Positions 33,678 to 42,928 of a stretch of DNA of 64,000 bases are shown here, one piece after another. The notes beneath the pieces are model-generated. The model searched no databases and was not told the DNA's origin. It saw only the letters and a program-made list of their open reading frames with translations. The stretch spans positions 105,751-169,750 of the forward strand of contig NZ_JABWRP020000015.1 of assembly GCF_014269035.2 (NCBI RefSeq). The letters run 5' to 3'. Both the position numbers and the translations under genes were made by a program. How positions within the stretch are numbered: position 1 is the stretch's first letter; each line of letters opens with the position of its first letter. Source of the stretch: Pseudomonas vlassakiae. Its GTDB lineage: Bacteria; Pseudomonadota; Gammaproteobacteria; Pseudomonadales; Pseudomonadaceae.

Positions 33678-35291
33678 ATGAACATGACGAACCCCACACT
33701 CACGGGCGGCCAGGCGCTGGTGCGCCTGCTGGCCAACTACGGCGTCGACACCGTCTTCGGCATCCCCGGCGTGCATACCCTGGAGCTGTACCGCGGCTTG
33801 CCCGGCAGCGGCATCCGCCACGTGCTCACCCGGCACGAACAGGGCGCCGGCTTCATGGCCGACGGCTATGCCCGGGTCAGCGGCAAGCCGGGCGTCTGCT
33901 TTGTCATCACCGGCCCCGGCGTGACCAACGCGGCCACCGCCATCGGCCAGGCCTACGCCGACTCGATTCCGCTGCTGGTGATTTCCAGCGTCAACCACAC
34001 CGCCAGCCTGGGCAAAGGCTGGGGCTGCCTGCATGAGACCCAGGACCAGCGAGCCATGACTGCGCCGATCACCGCCTTCTCGGCGCTGGCGCTGAAGGCC
34101 GAGGACCTGCCGGAGCTGATCGCCCGTGCCTATGCCGTGTTCGATAGCGAACGCCCACGCCCGGTGCATATCTCGGTGCCGCTGGACGTGCTGGCGGCGC
34201 CAGTGGCGCGGGACTGGAGCAACGACGTGGTGCGTCGCCCAGGACGCGGCCCGGCCAGCCTAGACAGCCTGCAACAGGCGGCCACCAGGCTGGCGGCGGC
34301 CAAGCGCCCGATGATCATCGCCGGCGGTGGCGCGCTGCAGGCGAGTGCCGAGCTGCGGCAGCTGAGCACCCGCCTGGCGGCGCCGCTGTTCACCAGCGTC
34401 GCCGGCAAGGGCCTGGCAGCGCTGGACTCGCCGCTCAACGCCGGCTCCACGCTGTGCGTGGAACCGGGCTGGGCGCTGATCGTCGAGGCCGACGTGGTGC
34501 TGGCGGTCGGCACCGAGATGGCCGACACCGACTTCTGGCGTGAGCGCCTGCCACTGACGGGCGAACTGCTGCGGGTGGATATCGACCCACGCAAGTTCAA
34601 TGACTTCTACCCCTGCGCGCTGGCCTTGCACGGCGATGCCCGGCAAACCCTGGCCGGGCTGCTCGAACAGTTGCCGGACGGCGTGCGCGACGCGACCCAG
34701 GCAAGCGCCGCCGTGGCCCGCCTGCGCGATGCCGTGCAGGCCAGTCACGGCCCCCTGCAGGCCATTCACCAGGCGATCCTGCAACGGGTCGCAGCCGAGC
34801 TGCCAGACAACGCCTTCGTCAGCACCGACATGACTCAGCTGGCTTACACCGGCAATTACGTCTTCAACAGCCGGGCGCCGCGCAGCTGGCTGCACCCCAC
34901 CGGCTACGGCACCCTCGGTTACGGCCTGCCGGCCGGTATCGGCGCGATGTTCGCCACGGCCGACCGCCCGGGCCTGGTGCTGGTGGGCGACGGTGGCTTC
35001 CTCTATACCGCGCAGGAGCTGGCAACCGCGGTCGAAGAACTGGACCGCCCGCTGGTGGTGCTGCTGTGGAATAACGACGCGCTGGGGCAGATCCGCGACG
35101 ACATGCTCGACCTCGATATCGAACCCATTGGCATACTGCCGCGCAACCCGGACTTCACCGGCCTGGCCCGCGCCTTCGGCTGCACGGTCGCGCAACCGCA
35201 GAGCCTCGATGAACTGCAACGCGACCTGCGCGCCGGCTTTGCCCGCAACGGCGTAACCCTGATCGAGCTCAAGCACGCCTGCGCGCGCTGA
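33678..35291 (+). CDS. aruI: ThDP-dependent 5-guanidino-2-oxopentanoate decarboxylase AruI
   Basis: Protein of 537 residues with the three-domain layout of thiamine-diphosphate enzymes. The activating Glu is in TRHEQGAGFMADGYAR, and the ThDP/Mg motif runs from GDGGFLYTAQEL to LLWNN. It closely resembles AruI, which decarboxylates 2-ketoarginine to 4-guanidinobutyraldehyde in the arginine transaminase pathway. The next gene encodes the matching transaminase AruH, which supports the assignment. It starts 4 bp after the CoA synthetase stop. Confidence 0.88.
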   Translation: MNMTNPTLTGGQALVRLLANYGVDTVFGIPGVHTLELYRGLPGSGIRHVLTRHEQGAGFMADGYARVSGKPGVCFVITGPGVTNAATAIGQAYADSIPLLVISSVNHTASLGKGWGCLHETQDQRAMTAPITAFSALALKAEDLPELIARAYAVFDSERPRPVHISVPLDVLAAPVARDWSNDVVRRPGRGPASLDSLQQAATRLAAAKRPMIIAGGGALQASAELRQLSTRLAAPLFTSVAGKGLAALDSPLNAGSTLCVEPGWALIVEADVVLAVGTEMADTDFWRERLPLTGELLRVDIDPRKFNDFYPCALALHGDARQTLAGLLEQLPDGVRDATQASAAVARLRDAVQASHGPLQAIHQAILQRVAAELPDNAFVSTDMTQLAYTGNYVFNSRAPRSWLHPTGYGTLGYGLPAGIGAMFATADRPGLVLVGDGGFLYTAQELATAVEELDRPLVVLLWNNDALGQIRDDMLDLDIEPIGILPRNPDFTGLARAFGCTVAQPQSLDELQRDLRAGFARNGVTLIELKHACAR

Positions 35292-35320
35292 GCCCACCCC
35301 GCACAACAGGACAACCAGCC

Positions 35321-36511
35321 ATGCGATTTTCCTCATTGACCCAACGGATCGCCGGCGACGGCGCCGCCGCCTGGGAGATCCACTACCGCGCCCTGGCCAT
35401 GCTCGAACAGGGCCGCGAGGTGCTGCTGCTGTCGGTCGGCGACCCGGACTTTGACACCCCGGCGCCGATCATCCAGGCCGCGGTAGCCAGCCTCGAAGCG
35501 GGCAATACCCATTACGCCGACGTGCGCGGCAAGCGCAGCCTGCGCGAGGCCATCGCCCGTCGCCACCAGCAGCGTAGCGGCCAGGCGGTCACCGCCGAAC
35601 AGGTGACGGTGCTGGCGGGGGCGCAGTGCGCGCTGTTCTGCGTGGCGCAATGCGTACTGGAGCCGGGCGATGAAGTGATCGTCGCCGAGCCGATGTATGT
35701 CACCTACGAGGCGGTGTTCGGTGCCTGCGGCGCCAAGGTGGTGCCGGTGCCGGTGCGCCCTGAGCATGGCTTTCGCGTGCAGCCCTCGGACGTTGCCGCA
35801 CGGATCACCCCGCGCACCCGTGCCCTGGCGCTGAACAGCCCGCACAACCCCTCCGGTGCCAGCTTGCCGCGCAGCACCTGGCAGGCCTTGGCCGAACTGT
35901 GCATCGCCCATGACCTGTGGCTGATCAGCGATGAGGTGTACAGCGAGCTGCTGTTCGAGGGCGAGCACATCAGCCCGGCCAGCCTGCCGGGCATGGCCGA
36001 GCGCACGGCGACACTGAACAGCCTGTCCAAGTCCCACGCCATGACCGGCTGGCGGGTCGGCTGGGTGGTCGGTTCGCCGGCGCTATCGGCACACCTGGAA
36101 AACCTGGCGCTGTGCATGCTGTATGGCTCGCCCGACTTCATCCAGGATGCGGCGGTGGCCGCGCTGGAGCAGCCGTTGCCGGAGCTGGAGGGCATGCGCG
36201 AGGCTTACCGCCAGCGCCGTGACCTGGTGTGTGCCAGGCTTGCCGGCTGCCCAGGCCTACGGGCCCTCAAGCCCGATGGCGGCATGTTCGTAATGGTCGA
36301 TATCCGCGACACCGGCCTCAGCGCGCAAGCCTTTGCCGACCGCCTGCTCGACCAGCACGGGGTGTCGGTGCTGGCCGGTGAAGCGTTCGGCCCGAGCGCT
36401 GCCGGGCATATCCGCCTGGGCCTGGTGCTTGGCGCCGAACCGCTAGGCGAGGCTTGCCGGCGCATTGCCCTGTGCGCGAGCGAACTGATGGAGGCGCAAC
36501 GCAATGCGTGA
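35321..36511 (+). CDS. aruH: Arginine:pyruvate transaminase AruH
   Basis: Class I/II PLP aminotransferase of 396 residues. The N-terminus MRFSSLTQRIAGDGAAAWEI, the VGDPDFDTPAPI block and PLP lysine region SLSKSHAMTGWRVGW match AruH of P. aeruginosa very closely as I remember it. It converts L-arginine and pyruvate to 2-ketoarginine and alanine. It follows aruI, and the last 8 bp overlap the aldehyde dehydrogenase start, so AruH, AruI and the dehydrogenase form a continuous route arginine to 4-guanidinobutyrate. A two-component regulator pair like AruRS is not adjacent. Confidence 0.92.
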   Translation: MRFSSLTQRIAGDGAAAWEIHYRALAMLEQGREVLLLSVGDPDFDTPAPIIQAAVASLEAGNTHYADVRGKRSLREAIARRHQQRSGQAVTAEQVTVLAGAQCALFCVAQCVLEPGDEVIVAEPMYVTYEAVFGACGAKVVPVPVRPEHGFRVQPSDVAARITPRTRALALNSPHNPSGASLPRSTWQALAELCIAHDLWLISDEVYSELLFEGEHISPASLPGMAERTATLNSLSKSHAMTGWRVGWVVGSPALSAHLENLALCMLYGSPDFIQDAAVAALEQPLPELEGMREAYRQRRDLVCARLAGCPGLRALKPDGGMFVMVDIRDTGLSAQAFADRLLDQHGVSVLAGEAFGPSAAGHIRLGLVLGAEPLGEACRRIALCASELMEAQRNA

Positions 36512-37919
36512 GTACCGCCAACTGTTCATCGATGGCCGCTGGCAGCAACCGGTCGGGCAGGGCATGGCCGAGGTGATCGACCCGGCCAGCGAGGCCGTGG
36601 TCGGCAGGGTGCCGCTGGGTAACGAAGCGGATGTGGAACGCGCCGTCAACGCGGCGCGAAGGGCGTTCGCCGACTGGTCGCACACGCCGTACAGCGTGCG
36701 CGCCGGGTACATCCGCGCCCTGGCCGAGCAGCTCAGGGCACGGGCCGAGGAGATGGCCGCAGTGATCACCACCGAGCTGGGCATGCCGGTGCAGTGGTGC
36801 CGGCCGGTGCAGGTCGACGGGCCCATCGTCGGGCTTGAGCAGTACATCGAACTGGCCGGCCTGATGGACGAGGTGCGCGAAGTCGGCAACTCGCGGGTGT
36901 ACCGCGAGGCCGTGGGCGTGTGCGCGTTCATCAATCCCTGGAACTACCCGCTGCACCAGCTGCTTGGCAAGCTCGCCCCAGCGCTGGCAGCAGGTTGCAC
37001 GGTGGTGGTCAAGCCGAGCCAGGAGACCCCGCTGCATGCCTTCCTGCTGGCTGAAATGATCGAGGCCATCGGGCTGCCGGCCGGGGTGTTCAACCTGGTC
37101 AGTGGGCCGGGGGCGAAGGTCGGTGAGGCACTGGCGCGGCACCCTTTGGTGGACATGGTCTCGTTCACCGGGTCCACCGCGGCGGGCGTGCGTGTTGCCC
37201 AGGCAGCGGCGCCGTCGGTCAAGCGGGTGTGTCTGGAGCTGGGTGGCAAGTCGCCGTTCCTGATCACCGCCGACGCCCCGCTGGAAGCGGCGGTGCGCCA
37301 TGGCGTGCAGGACGTGATGATCAACTCGGGGCAGACCTGTACCGCACTGACGCGCATGCTGTTGCCGGCCTCGCGCTATGCCGAGGCCCTGGAAATCGCC
37401 GTGGACGAGGCCCGCAGCCTGGTGATGGGCGACCCGCAGGACCCGCGCAGCTTCCTCGGGCCGATGTGCTCGGCCGGGCAGCGGCGCACGGTGCAGGAAT
37501 ACATCCGGGTCGGCCAGGAAGAGGGCGCCCGGCTACTGTGCGGCGGGGCGACCGCAGCGGGCTTCGAGCGCGGGTTCTATGTACCGCCGACGCTTTTCGC
37601 CGACGTCGACAACCGCATGCGCATCGCCCAGGAAGAAATCTTCGGGCCGGTGCTGTGCCTGATTCCTTATGCCGACGAGGCCGAAGCCATTGCCTTGGCC
37701 AACGACTCGCCGTTCGGGCTGTCCAGCGCAGTGTGGGCCAGTAGCCGCGACAAGGCGCTGCAGCTGGGCCGCCAGCTGCGCGCGGGGCAGTGCTTCGTCA
37801 ATGGCGGGGCGTTCAACTACCAGGCACCGTTCGGCGGCTACAAGCAGTCGGGCAATGGCCGCGAGTGGGGTGAGGAAGGCCTGAACGAGTTCATCGAGGT
37901 CAAGGCCATCCAGCTCTGA
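36504..37919 (+). CDS. Aldehyde dehydrogenase, probably for 4-guanidinobutyraldehyde
   Basis: NAD(P)-dependent dehydrogenase of 471 residues. The family landmarks are FINPWNYPLHQLLGKLAPAL, VVKPSQETP, SFTGSTAAGVRVA, the base Glu in CLELGGKSPF and the nucleophile Cys in INSGQTCTAL. Its start overlaps the aruH stop, so I infer it oxidises the AruI product to 4-guanidinobutyrate (in P. aeruginosa KauB does this from another locus). It is the last gene of the apparent operon. No guanidinobutyrase (GbuA-like) gene is present in the window. Confidence 0.88.
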   Translation: MREYRQLFIDGRWQQPVGQGMAEVIDPASEAVVGRVPLGNEADVERAVNAARRAFADWSHTPYSVRAGYIRALAEQLRARAEEMAAVITTELGMPVQWCRPVQVDGPIVGLEQYIELAGLMDEVREVGNSRVYREAVGVCAFINPWNYPLHQLLGKLAPALAAGCTVVVKPSQETPLHAFLLAEMIEAIGLPAGVFNLVSGPGAKVGEALARHPLVDMVSFTGSTAAGVRVAQAAAPSVKRVCLELGGKSPFLITADAPLEAAVRHGVQDVMINSGQTCTALTRMLLPASRYAEALEIAVDEARSLVMGDPQDPRSFLGPMCSAGQRRTVQEYIRVGQEEGARLLCGGATAAGFERGFYVPPTLFADVDNRMRIAQEEIFGPVLCLIPYADEAEAIALANDSPFGLSSAVWASSRDKALQLGRQLRAGQCFVNGGAFNYQAPFGGYKQSGNGREWGEEGLNEFIEVKAIQL

Positions 37920-37953
37920 CCGTTCACATTGAAGACTGTTTGAGGAATTACCC

Positions 37954-38658
37954 ATGAAAGTCCTGATCGTTCACGCTCACCCTGAGCCGCAATCCTTCAC
38001 CGCCGCACTGCGTGACCAGGCGGCAGCAACCTTCCGCGCCCAGGGCCATGAGGTGCAGGTCAGCGACCTGTACGCCATGGGCTGGAACCCGGTGGCCAGC
38101 GCCGACGACTTCAGCCAGCGGGAAAATCCGGACTACCTGGTGTATGCGCTGGAGCAGCGCCTGGGCGTGAAGAGCGGCTCCATCGCCCCGGATATCCAGC
38201 AAGAGCTGGACAAGCTGCTGTGGGCCGACCTGCTGGTGCTGAACTTCCCGATCTTCTGGTTCTCGGCACCGGCCATGCTCAAGGGCTGGATCGACCGCGT
38301 GCTGGTATCCGGGGTGTGCTACGGAGGCAAGCGTTTCTACGACCAGGGCGGCCTGGCCGGCAAGCGTGCGCTGGTGACAGTGACTTTGGGCGGGCGAGAG
38401 CACATGTTTGGCGAAGGGGCGATCCACGGGCCACTGCAAGACATGCTGCGACCGATCCTGCGCGGCACCCTGGCCTATGTTGGTTTCGAGGTGCTGGAGC
38501 CGTTCGTGGCCTGGCATGTGCCGTACATCAGCGACGAGGCACGCCAGACCTTCCTGCACCGTTACGAACAGCGCCTGCAGCACCTGTCGGATGACCTGCC
38601 GCTGAGCTTCCCACGCCTCGACCAGTTCGATGAGGCGCTGTATCCGTTGCCGCGCTGA
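37954..38658 (+). CDS. NAD(P)H:quinone oxidoreductase, flavodoxin-like fold
   Basis: Protein of 234 residues of the Flavodoxin_2 family (MdaB, KefF, YwrO). MKVLIVHAHPEPQSFTAAL is the flavin-phosphate loop. LLVLNFPIFWFSAPAMLKGWIDRVL is the central signature, and TLGGREHMFG follows. It reduces quinones or nitro compounds by two electrons with FMN or FAD in the cytoplasm. It follows the aldehyde dehydrogenase after 34 bp on the same strand and may be read-through transcribed, but a functional link is not evident. GAGG precedes the start. Confidence 0.88.
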   Translation: MKVLIVHAHPEPQSFTAALRDQAAATFRAQGHEVQVSDLYAMGWNPVASADDFSQRENPDYLVYALEQRLGVKSGSIAPDIQQELDKLLWADLLVLNFPIFWFSAPAMLKGWIDRVLVSGVCYGGKRFYDQGGLAGKRALVTVTLGGREHMFGEGAIHGPLQDMLRPILRGTLAYVGFEVLEPFVAWHVPYISDEARQTFLHRYEQRLQHLSDDLPLSFPRLDQFDEALYPLPR

Positions 38659-38696
38659 TCACCCGCCCGAACAGACCGCGATTGGGCGGCAAGGGC

Positions 38697-40088
38697 TTAT
38701 CCCTTGTCCGCCTTGCCGGCTGCCGCGGCGAACTTGGCCAGCTGAACATCCAGCCGGCGCGGACGCCGGCCAAGGTCCTCGGCACGCTCCTTGCGGCGAA
38801 TGGCGTTGCGTACCATCAATGACCCCAGGTAGCGGATGGGTTCCGGCGGGAAATGCCCGAGCGGGCCGTTGAGCAATGGCGAGCGGGTCCAGGCGTTGTC
38901 CAGCCCCAGCACCAGCGACGACAGGATCTGACCGCCCATGTGACAGGGGCCTACACCACTTCCGGAATAACCGAAGCCATAGAAGATGTTGCCCTTGGCG
39001 CCCATGCGCCCGAAGAAAGGCAAGCCGGTGACCGAACGATCCGAAGGGCCGTTCCAGGTCGCCGCGATATCGACGCCGGTAAATGCCGGGAAGAATTTTT
39101 CCAACGAATTGCGCAGCAGGTTCGCATAAGGTGATGGCTGGTCGAATACCGGCAGCATGCGCCCGCCGAAGGCGAAAGTATTGCCGCCTTTGCCCAGCAT
39201 GATTCGCCCGTCGGGGGTGTTGTGGTAGTAGTGCACGAAGATGCGTGAGTCGAGCACGGTCACGCCGCTGGTCAGGCCGATACGCTCCAGCAGGTCCGGG
39301 CGAGGTTCGGTGATGATCATATCGCTCGAGACAATGGCCACCGAACGCGCGAATTGTGGAAAGGCCCGGGCCATCCAGGCATTGATCGCCAGCACCACCT
39401 TGGCGCAGGTGACGTTGCCGTGGGGTGTGATGACCCTGGCTGGCTGCCCTTCATCGAGGCCGACCATCGGCGAGCCTTCATGAATGCGCACGCCCAGCTG
39501 CAGCGCAACGCGGCGCAGGCCACGTACCAGCTTGGCCGGTTGTACGCTGGCCGCCGCGGGCGAGTACCAGCCTTCCAGGTGCTGGGCCGAGCCCGCCATC
39601 CGTTGCACGTCGGCCAGCGGGCGTTTGCTGAAGGTGTTGATGCCATGGTGCTCCAGCGCGGCGACCACCGCGTCGGTGGAGCCGACCTGAGCCTGGCTGG
39701 TCGAGGTGTACAGCGTGCCGTCGAGACGGTAGTCGGCATCCACGCCGTACTTTTTGCAGAAGTCGCCGATCGCATAAATGCTCTGCTCCGACGCCTTGAC
39801 CAGGCGCACGGCCTCTTCGAGCCCGAACAAACGCTCCAGGGTAAAGAACTTCGCCGACCAGGACAGCGCGCAACCGCCGTTGCGCCCACTGGCCCCCGCG
39901 CCGCAGATGTCCGCTTCGACGATGACCACATCGAGTTCGGGGTTCTGTTCCTTGAGCATGATGGCGGTCCACAGGCCGGTATAGCCGCCGCCGACAATGC
40001 AGACATCGGCGCGGGTGTCCTGGCGCAGGGGCGGGCAGGGTTCGTCGGGCTGATTGTTCAGGGCTTGTTCCAGCCAGAAAGGGCGCAT
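38697..40088 (-). CDS. FAD-dependent amine oxidoreductase (PuuB/OrdL-like)
   Basis: DAO-type oxidoreductase of 463 residues. The FAD motif VCIVGGGYTGLWTAIML is near residue 30, with GASGRNGG and the C-terminal FYGFGYSGSGVG. The closest known role is gamma-glutamylputrescine oxidation in the Puu pathway, but glycine- or sarcosine-oxidase-like substrates are possible. It starts at ATG 40088 with GGAG. It is divergent from a polyamine-type binding protein and transaminase, which supports a polyamine substrate. No gamma-glutamylputrescine synthetase (PuuA) is adjacent. Confidence 0.85.
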   Translation of the reverse strand: MRPFWLEQALNNQPDEPCPPLRQDTRADVCIVGGGYTGLWTAIMLKEQNPELDVVIVEADICGAGASGRNGGCALSWSAKFFTLERLFGLEEAVRLVKASEQSIYAIGDFCKKYGVDADYRLDGTLYTSTSQAQVGSTDAVVAALEHHGINTFSKRPLADVQRMAGSAQHLEGWYSPAAASVQPAKLVRGLRRVALQLGVRIHEGSPMVGLDEGQPARVITPHGNVTCAKVVLAINAWMARAFPQFARSVAIVSSDMIITEPRPDLLERIGLTSGVTVLDSRIFVHYYHNTPDGRIMLGKGGNTFAFGGRMLPVFDQPSPYANLLRNSLEKFFPAFTGVDIAATWNGPSDRSVTGLPFFGRMGAKGNIFYGFGYSGSGVGPCHMGGQILSSLVLGLDNAWTRSPLLNGPLGHFPPEPIRYLGSLMVRNAIRRKERAEDLGRRPRRLDVQLAKFAAAAGKADKG

Positions 40089-40165
40089 CGTGCTTCTCCA
40101 GAAAGGGACCGAGAAGGGCGCCGAGCCATGCGCACCCTGTGCCACGCATCCTTGCAGTGCACTGT

Positions 40166-40218
40166 GCATAAATAAAATCGATTTAACGTATGGATATATA
40201 AGTTCAGGCTATTTATGC
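40166..40218. promoter_or_regulatory. Divergent promoter with inverted GCATAAATA repeats
   Basis: GCATAAATA at 40166-40174 is repeated inverted as TATTTATGC at 40210-40218. The palindrome AAATCGATTT lies between at 40175-40184. This AT-rich block is centred between the FAD oxidoreductase and the binding-protein gene and is a likely shared operator. Confidence 0.5.
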
Positions 40219-40316
40219 GCGACCCCACCCATTCGGGTTATGGCCCCGTGGCCCAATCCCCCCGATAGTGGCTCCATCCGCTCACCCGAGCCGATCCTGA
40301 TCACACGGGAGTTGCT

Positions 40317-41420
40317 ATGCGCAAGGCACTGAAGGTGATTTCCAGTCTGTTGCTCAGCTGTACCGCCACGGCCGTCCTGGCCAGCGAGGCAGACACCAGC
40401 AACACGCTCAGGTTGTACAACTGGACCGACTACATCGGCGAAAACACCCTCGCCGACTTTGAAAAACAAACCGGCATCAAGGTGATCTACGACACCTTCG
40501 ACGGCTACGAGACGGTCCAGACCAAACTGCTCACCGGCCGCTCCGGCTACGACCTGGTGATGCTCAATGGCTCGCTGGTGCCGCCGCTGATCAAGGCCGG
40601 GGTGTTCCAGCCGCTGGACAAGAGCAAGCTGCCCAGCTGGGCCAACCTCGACCCGCAAGTGGTGCAGAGCCTGCAGGCCTTCGACCCTGGCATGGTCTAC
40701 TCGGCGCCCTACACCTGGGGCAGCTCCGGCATCACCTACAACGTCGACAAGATCAGGCAGCGCATGCCCGACGCGCCCATCGGCTCGCTGGCCATGCTGT
40801 TCGACCCGAAGGTCGTCTCACGCTTCGCCGACTGCGGCGTAACCGTGATGGACGCCCCCAGCGAAGTCATCCCGCTGGCCCTCAAGTACCTCGGCAAAGA
40901 CCCGCAGAGCGCCAAGCCGGCCGACCTCAAGGCCGCCCAGGACGTGCTCATGGGCATCCGCCCCTACATCAAGAAGTTCGACTCGGTGAACTACCTCACC
41001 AGCCTGCCCAACGGTGACGTGTGCATGGCCCTGACCTGGTCCGGCGACTACGCCACCGCCCAGGCCCGTGCGGTGGAGGCGAAGAAGGACATCAAGCTGG
41101 CGTTCTTCATCCCCAAGGAAGGCTCGCTGATCTGGTTCGACAGCCTCTACCTGCCCAACGATGCCCCCCACGTGGCCAACGCCCATCGCTTCATCGAGTA
41201 CCTCCTGCAACCCAAGACCATGGCCGACGTCACCAACTACATCCACTACGCCAACAGCAACGCGGCCGCCACGGCCCTGGTGCAGGCCGATATCCGCAAC
41301 GACCCGGCGATCTACCCCGACGAGCAGACCCGCGAGCGGCTGTTCACCCAGAAGTCCCAGGACCCGCAGGCCATGCGCGCCATCACCCGGGTCTGGAGCA
41401 CGGTCAAGACCGGCATTTGA
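40317..41420 (+). CDS. Polyamine ABC transporter substrate-binding protein (PotF/SpuD-like)
   Basis: Periplasmic protein of 367 residues with a signal peptide ending near TAVLASE. The mature start LRLYNWTDYIGENTLADFEKQTG is the hallmark of spermidine/putrescine-binding PotD/PotF/SpuD/SpuE proteins. AYTWGSSGITYNVD-like sequence (APYTWGSSG) and GDYATAQARA fit. No permease or ATPase genes follow, so it must use a transporter encoded elsewhere or act as a sensor. It is followed by a SpuC-like transaminase after 36 bp. Confidence 0.9.
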   Translation: MRKALKVISSLLLSCTATAVLASEADTSNTLRLYNWTDYIGENTLADFEKQTGIKVIYDTFDGYETVQTKLLTGRSGYDLVMLNGSLVPPLIKAGVFQPLDKSKLPSWANLDPQVVQSLQAFDPGMVYSAPYTWGSSGITYNVDKIRQRMPDAPIGSLAMLFDPKVVSRFADCGVTVMDAPSEVIPLALKYLGKDPQSAKPADLKAAQDVLMGIRPYIKKFDSVNYLTSLPNGDVCMALTWSGDYATAQARAVEAKKDIKLAFFIPKEGSLIWFDSLYLPNDAPHVANAHRFIEYLLQPKTMADVTNYIHYANSNAAATALVQADIRNDPAIYPDEQTRERLFTQKSQDPQAMRAITRVWSTVKTGI

Positions 41421-41456
41421 CCCCTTTCACCGTACCGATCCGACAAGGAAATGCAT

Positions 41457-42875
41457 ATGGCTATCCCGACTCGCCCCTTGGCCGCCACCCCGCACAACGA
41501 CCAGCTGGTGAAAGCCGACAAAGCCCACTACATGCATGGCTACCACATGTTCGACGAGCATGCCGAGCAGGGCGCGCTGAACATCCAGGCTGGTGACGGC
41601 GCCTACATCCACGACACCCAGGGCAACCGCTTCCTCGACGCCGTCGGCGGCATGTGGTGCACCAACATCGGCCTGGGCCGCGAGGAAATGGCCTTGGCCA
41701 TCGCCGACCAGGTGCGCCAGCTGGCCTATTCCAACCCGTTCTCGGACATGGCCAACCCGAAAGCCATCGAACTGTGCCAGAAGCTCGCGAGCCTTGCGCC
41801 CGGCGACCTCGACCACGTGTTCCTCACCACCGGCGGCTCCACCGCCGTGGACACCGCCTACCGGCTGATCCAGTACTACCAGAACTGCCGCGGCAAGCCG
41901 CATAAAAAACACGTGATCGCCCGCTACAACGCTTACCACGGCTCGACCTGCCTGACCATGTCGATCGGCAACAAGGCCGCCGACCGGGTGCCAGAGTTCG
42001 ACTACGCCCACGAGCTGATCCACCACGTCTCCAACCCCAACTTCTACCGGGCCGGTGACGACATGGACGAGGCCGAGTTCCTCGACTTCCTGGTGGCCGA
42101 GTTCGAGGACAAGATCCTCTCCCTGGGCGCGGACAATGTCGCGGCCTTCTTCGCCGAGCCGATCATGGGCTCGGGTGGGGTGATCATCCCGCCCACAGGG
42201 TATTTCCAGCGTATGTGGCAGGTGTGCCAGACCTACGACATCCTGTTCGTCGCCGACGAAGTGGTCACCTCGTTCGGCCGCCTGGGTACCTTCTTCGCCT
42301 CCGAAGCGCTGTTCGGCGTTACCCCGGACATCATCACCACCGCCAAGGGCCTGACCTCGGCCTACCTGCCACTGGGCGCGTGCATCTTCTCCGAGCGCAT
42401 CTGGAAGGTGATCGCCGAGCCGGGCAAGGGCCGCTGTTTCACCCACGGCTTCACCTACAGCGGGCATCCGGTGTGCTGCGTGGCGGCGCTGAAGAACATC
42501 GAGATCATCGAGCGGGAAAACCTGCTGGCCCATGTCAACGACGTCGGCGGCTACCTCGAGCAGCGCCTGCAGACCCTGGCTGCACTGCCGCTGGTCGGCC
42601 AGGTGCGCTGCATGAAGCTGATGGCCTGCGTCGAGTTCGTCGCCAACAAACAGACCAAGGCGGTGTTCCCGGACGCGGTGAACATAGGCGAGCGCATCCA
42701 CGTGCGGGCGCAGGCCAAGGGGCTGCTGGTGCGCCCGATCATGCACCTGAACGTGATGTCGCCACCGCTGATCATCACCCACGCCCAGGTCGACGAGATC
42801 GTCGACACCCTGCGCAGCTGCATTCTCGAAGCGGCGCAGGAGCTGACCGAGCAGGGCCTGTATCACGGCCAATGA
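41457..42875 (+). CDS. Class III aminotransferase, SpuC-like polyamine:pyruvate transaminase
   Basis: PLP enzyme of 472 residues. GGMWCTNIGLGREEMA, TTGGSTAVDTAYRL, FAEPIMGSGGVIIPP, and the PLP lysine in TTAKGLTSAYLPLGA are typical of omega-transaminases. SpuC transfers the amino group of putrescine or cadaverine to pyruvate. The start is ATG 41457 (AAGGA seven bases before); ATG 41451 is too near the site. Together with the binding protein and FAD oxidoreductase it points to polyamine catabolism. Other omega-amino acid transaminases cannot be excluded. Confidence 0.87.
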   Translation: MAIPTRPLAATPHNDQLVKADKAHYMHGYHMFDEHAEQGALNIQAGDGAYIHDTQGNRFLDAVGGMWCTNIGLGREEMALAIADQVRQLAYSNPFSDMANPKAIELCQKLASLAPGDLDHVFLTTGGSTAVDTAYRLIQYYQNCRGKPHKKHVIARYNAYHGSTCLTMSIGNKAADRVPEFDYAHELIHHVSNPNFYRAGDDMDEAEFLDFLVAEFEDKILSLGADNVAAFFAEPIMGSGGVIIPPTGYFQRMWQVCQTYDILFVADEVVTSFGRLGTFFASEALFGVTPDIITTAKGLTSAYLPLGACIFSERIWKVIAEPGKGRCFTHGFTYSGHPVCCVAALKNIEIIERENLLAHVNDVGGYLEQRLQTLAALPLVGQVRCMKLMACVEFVANKQTKAVFPDAVNIGERIHVRAQAKGLLVRPIMHLNVMSPPLIITHAQVDEIVDTLRSCILEAAQELTEQGLYHGQ

Positions 42876-42928
42876 TCGACCTGCAGCCAAAGATGCGCAC
42901 GCGTGCCCCGGCCGGTAGACTGCGGGGC

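Noticed and set aside
31523..33736. 737-codon minus-strand frame opposite the CoA synthetase
   Set aside because: Same reason; no motif, and the plus strand carries a complete ADP-forming synthetase.
38663..38689. Terminator between the quinone reductase and FAD oxidoreductase genes
   Set aside because: CCGCCC and GGGCGG can pair, but the stem is six base pairs with a 15-base loop and no T-tract.
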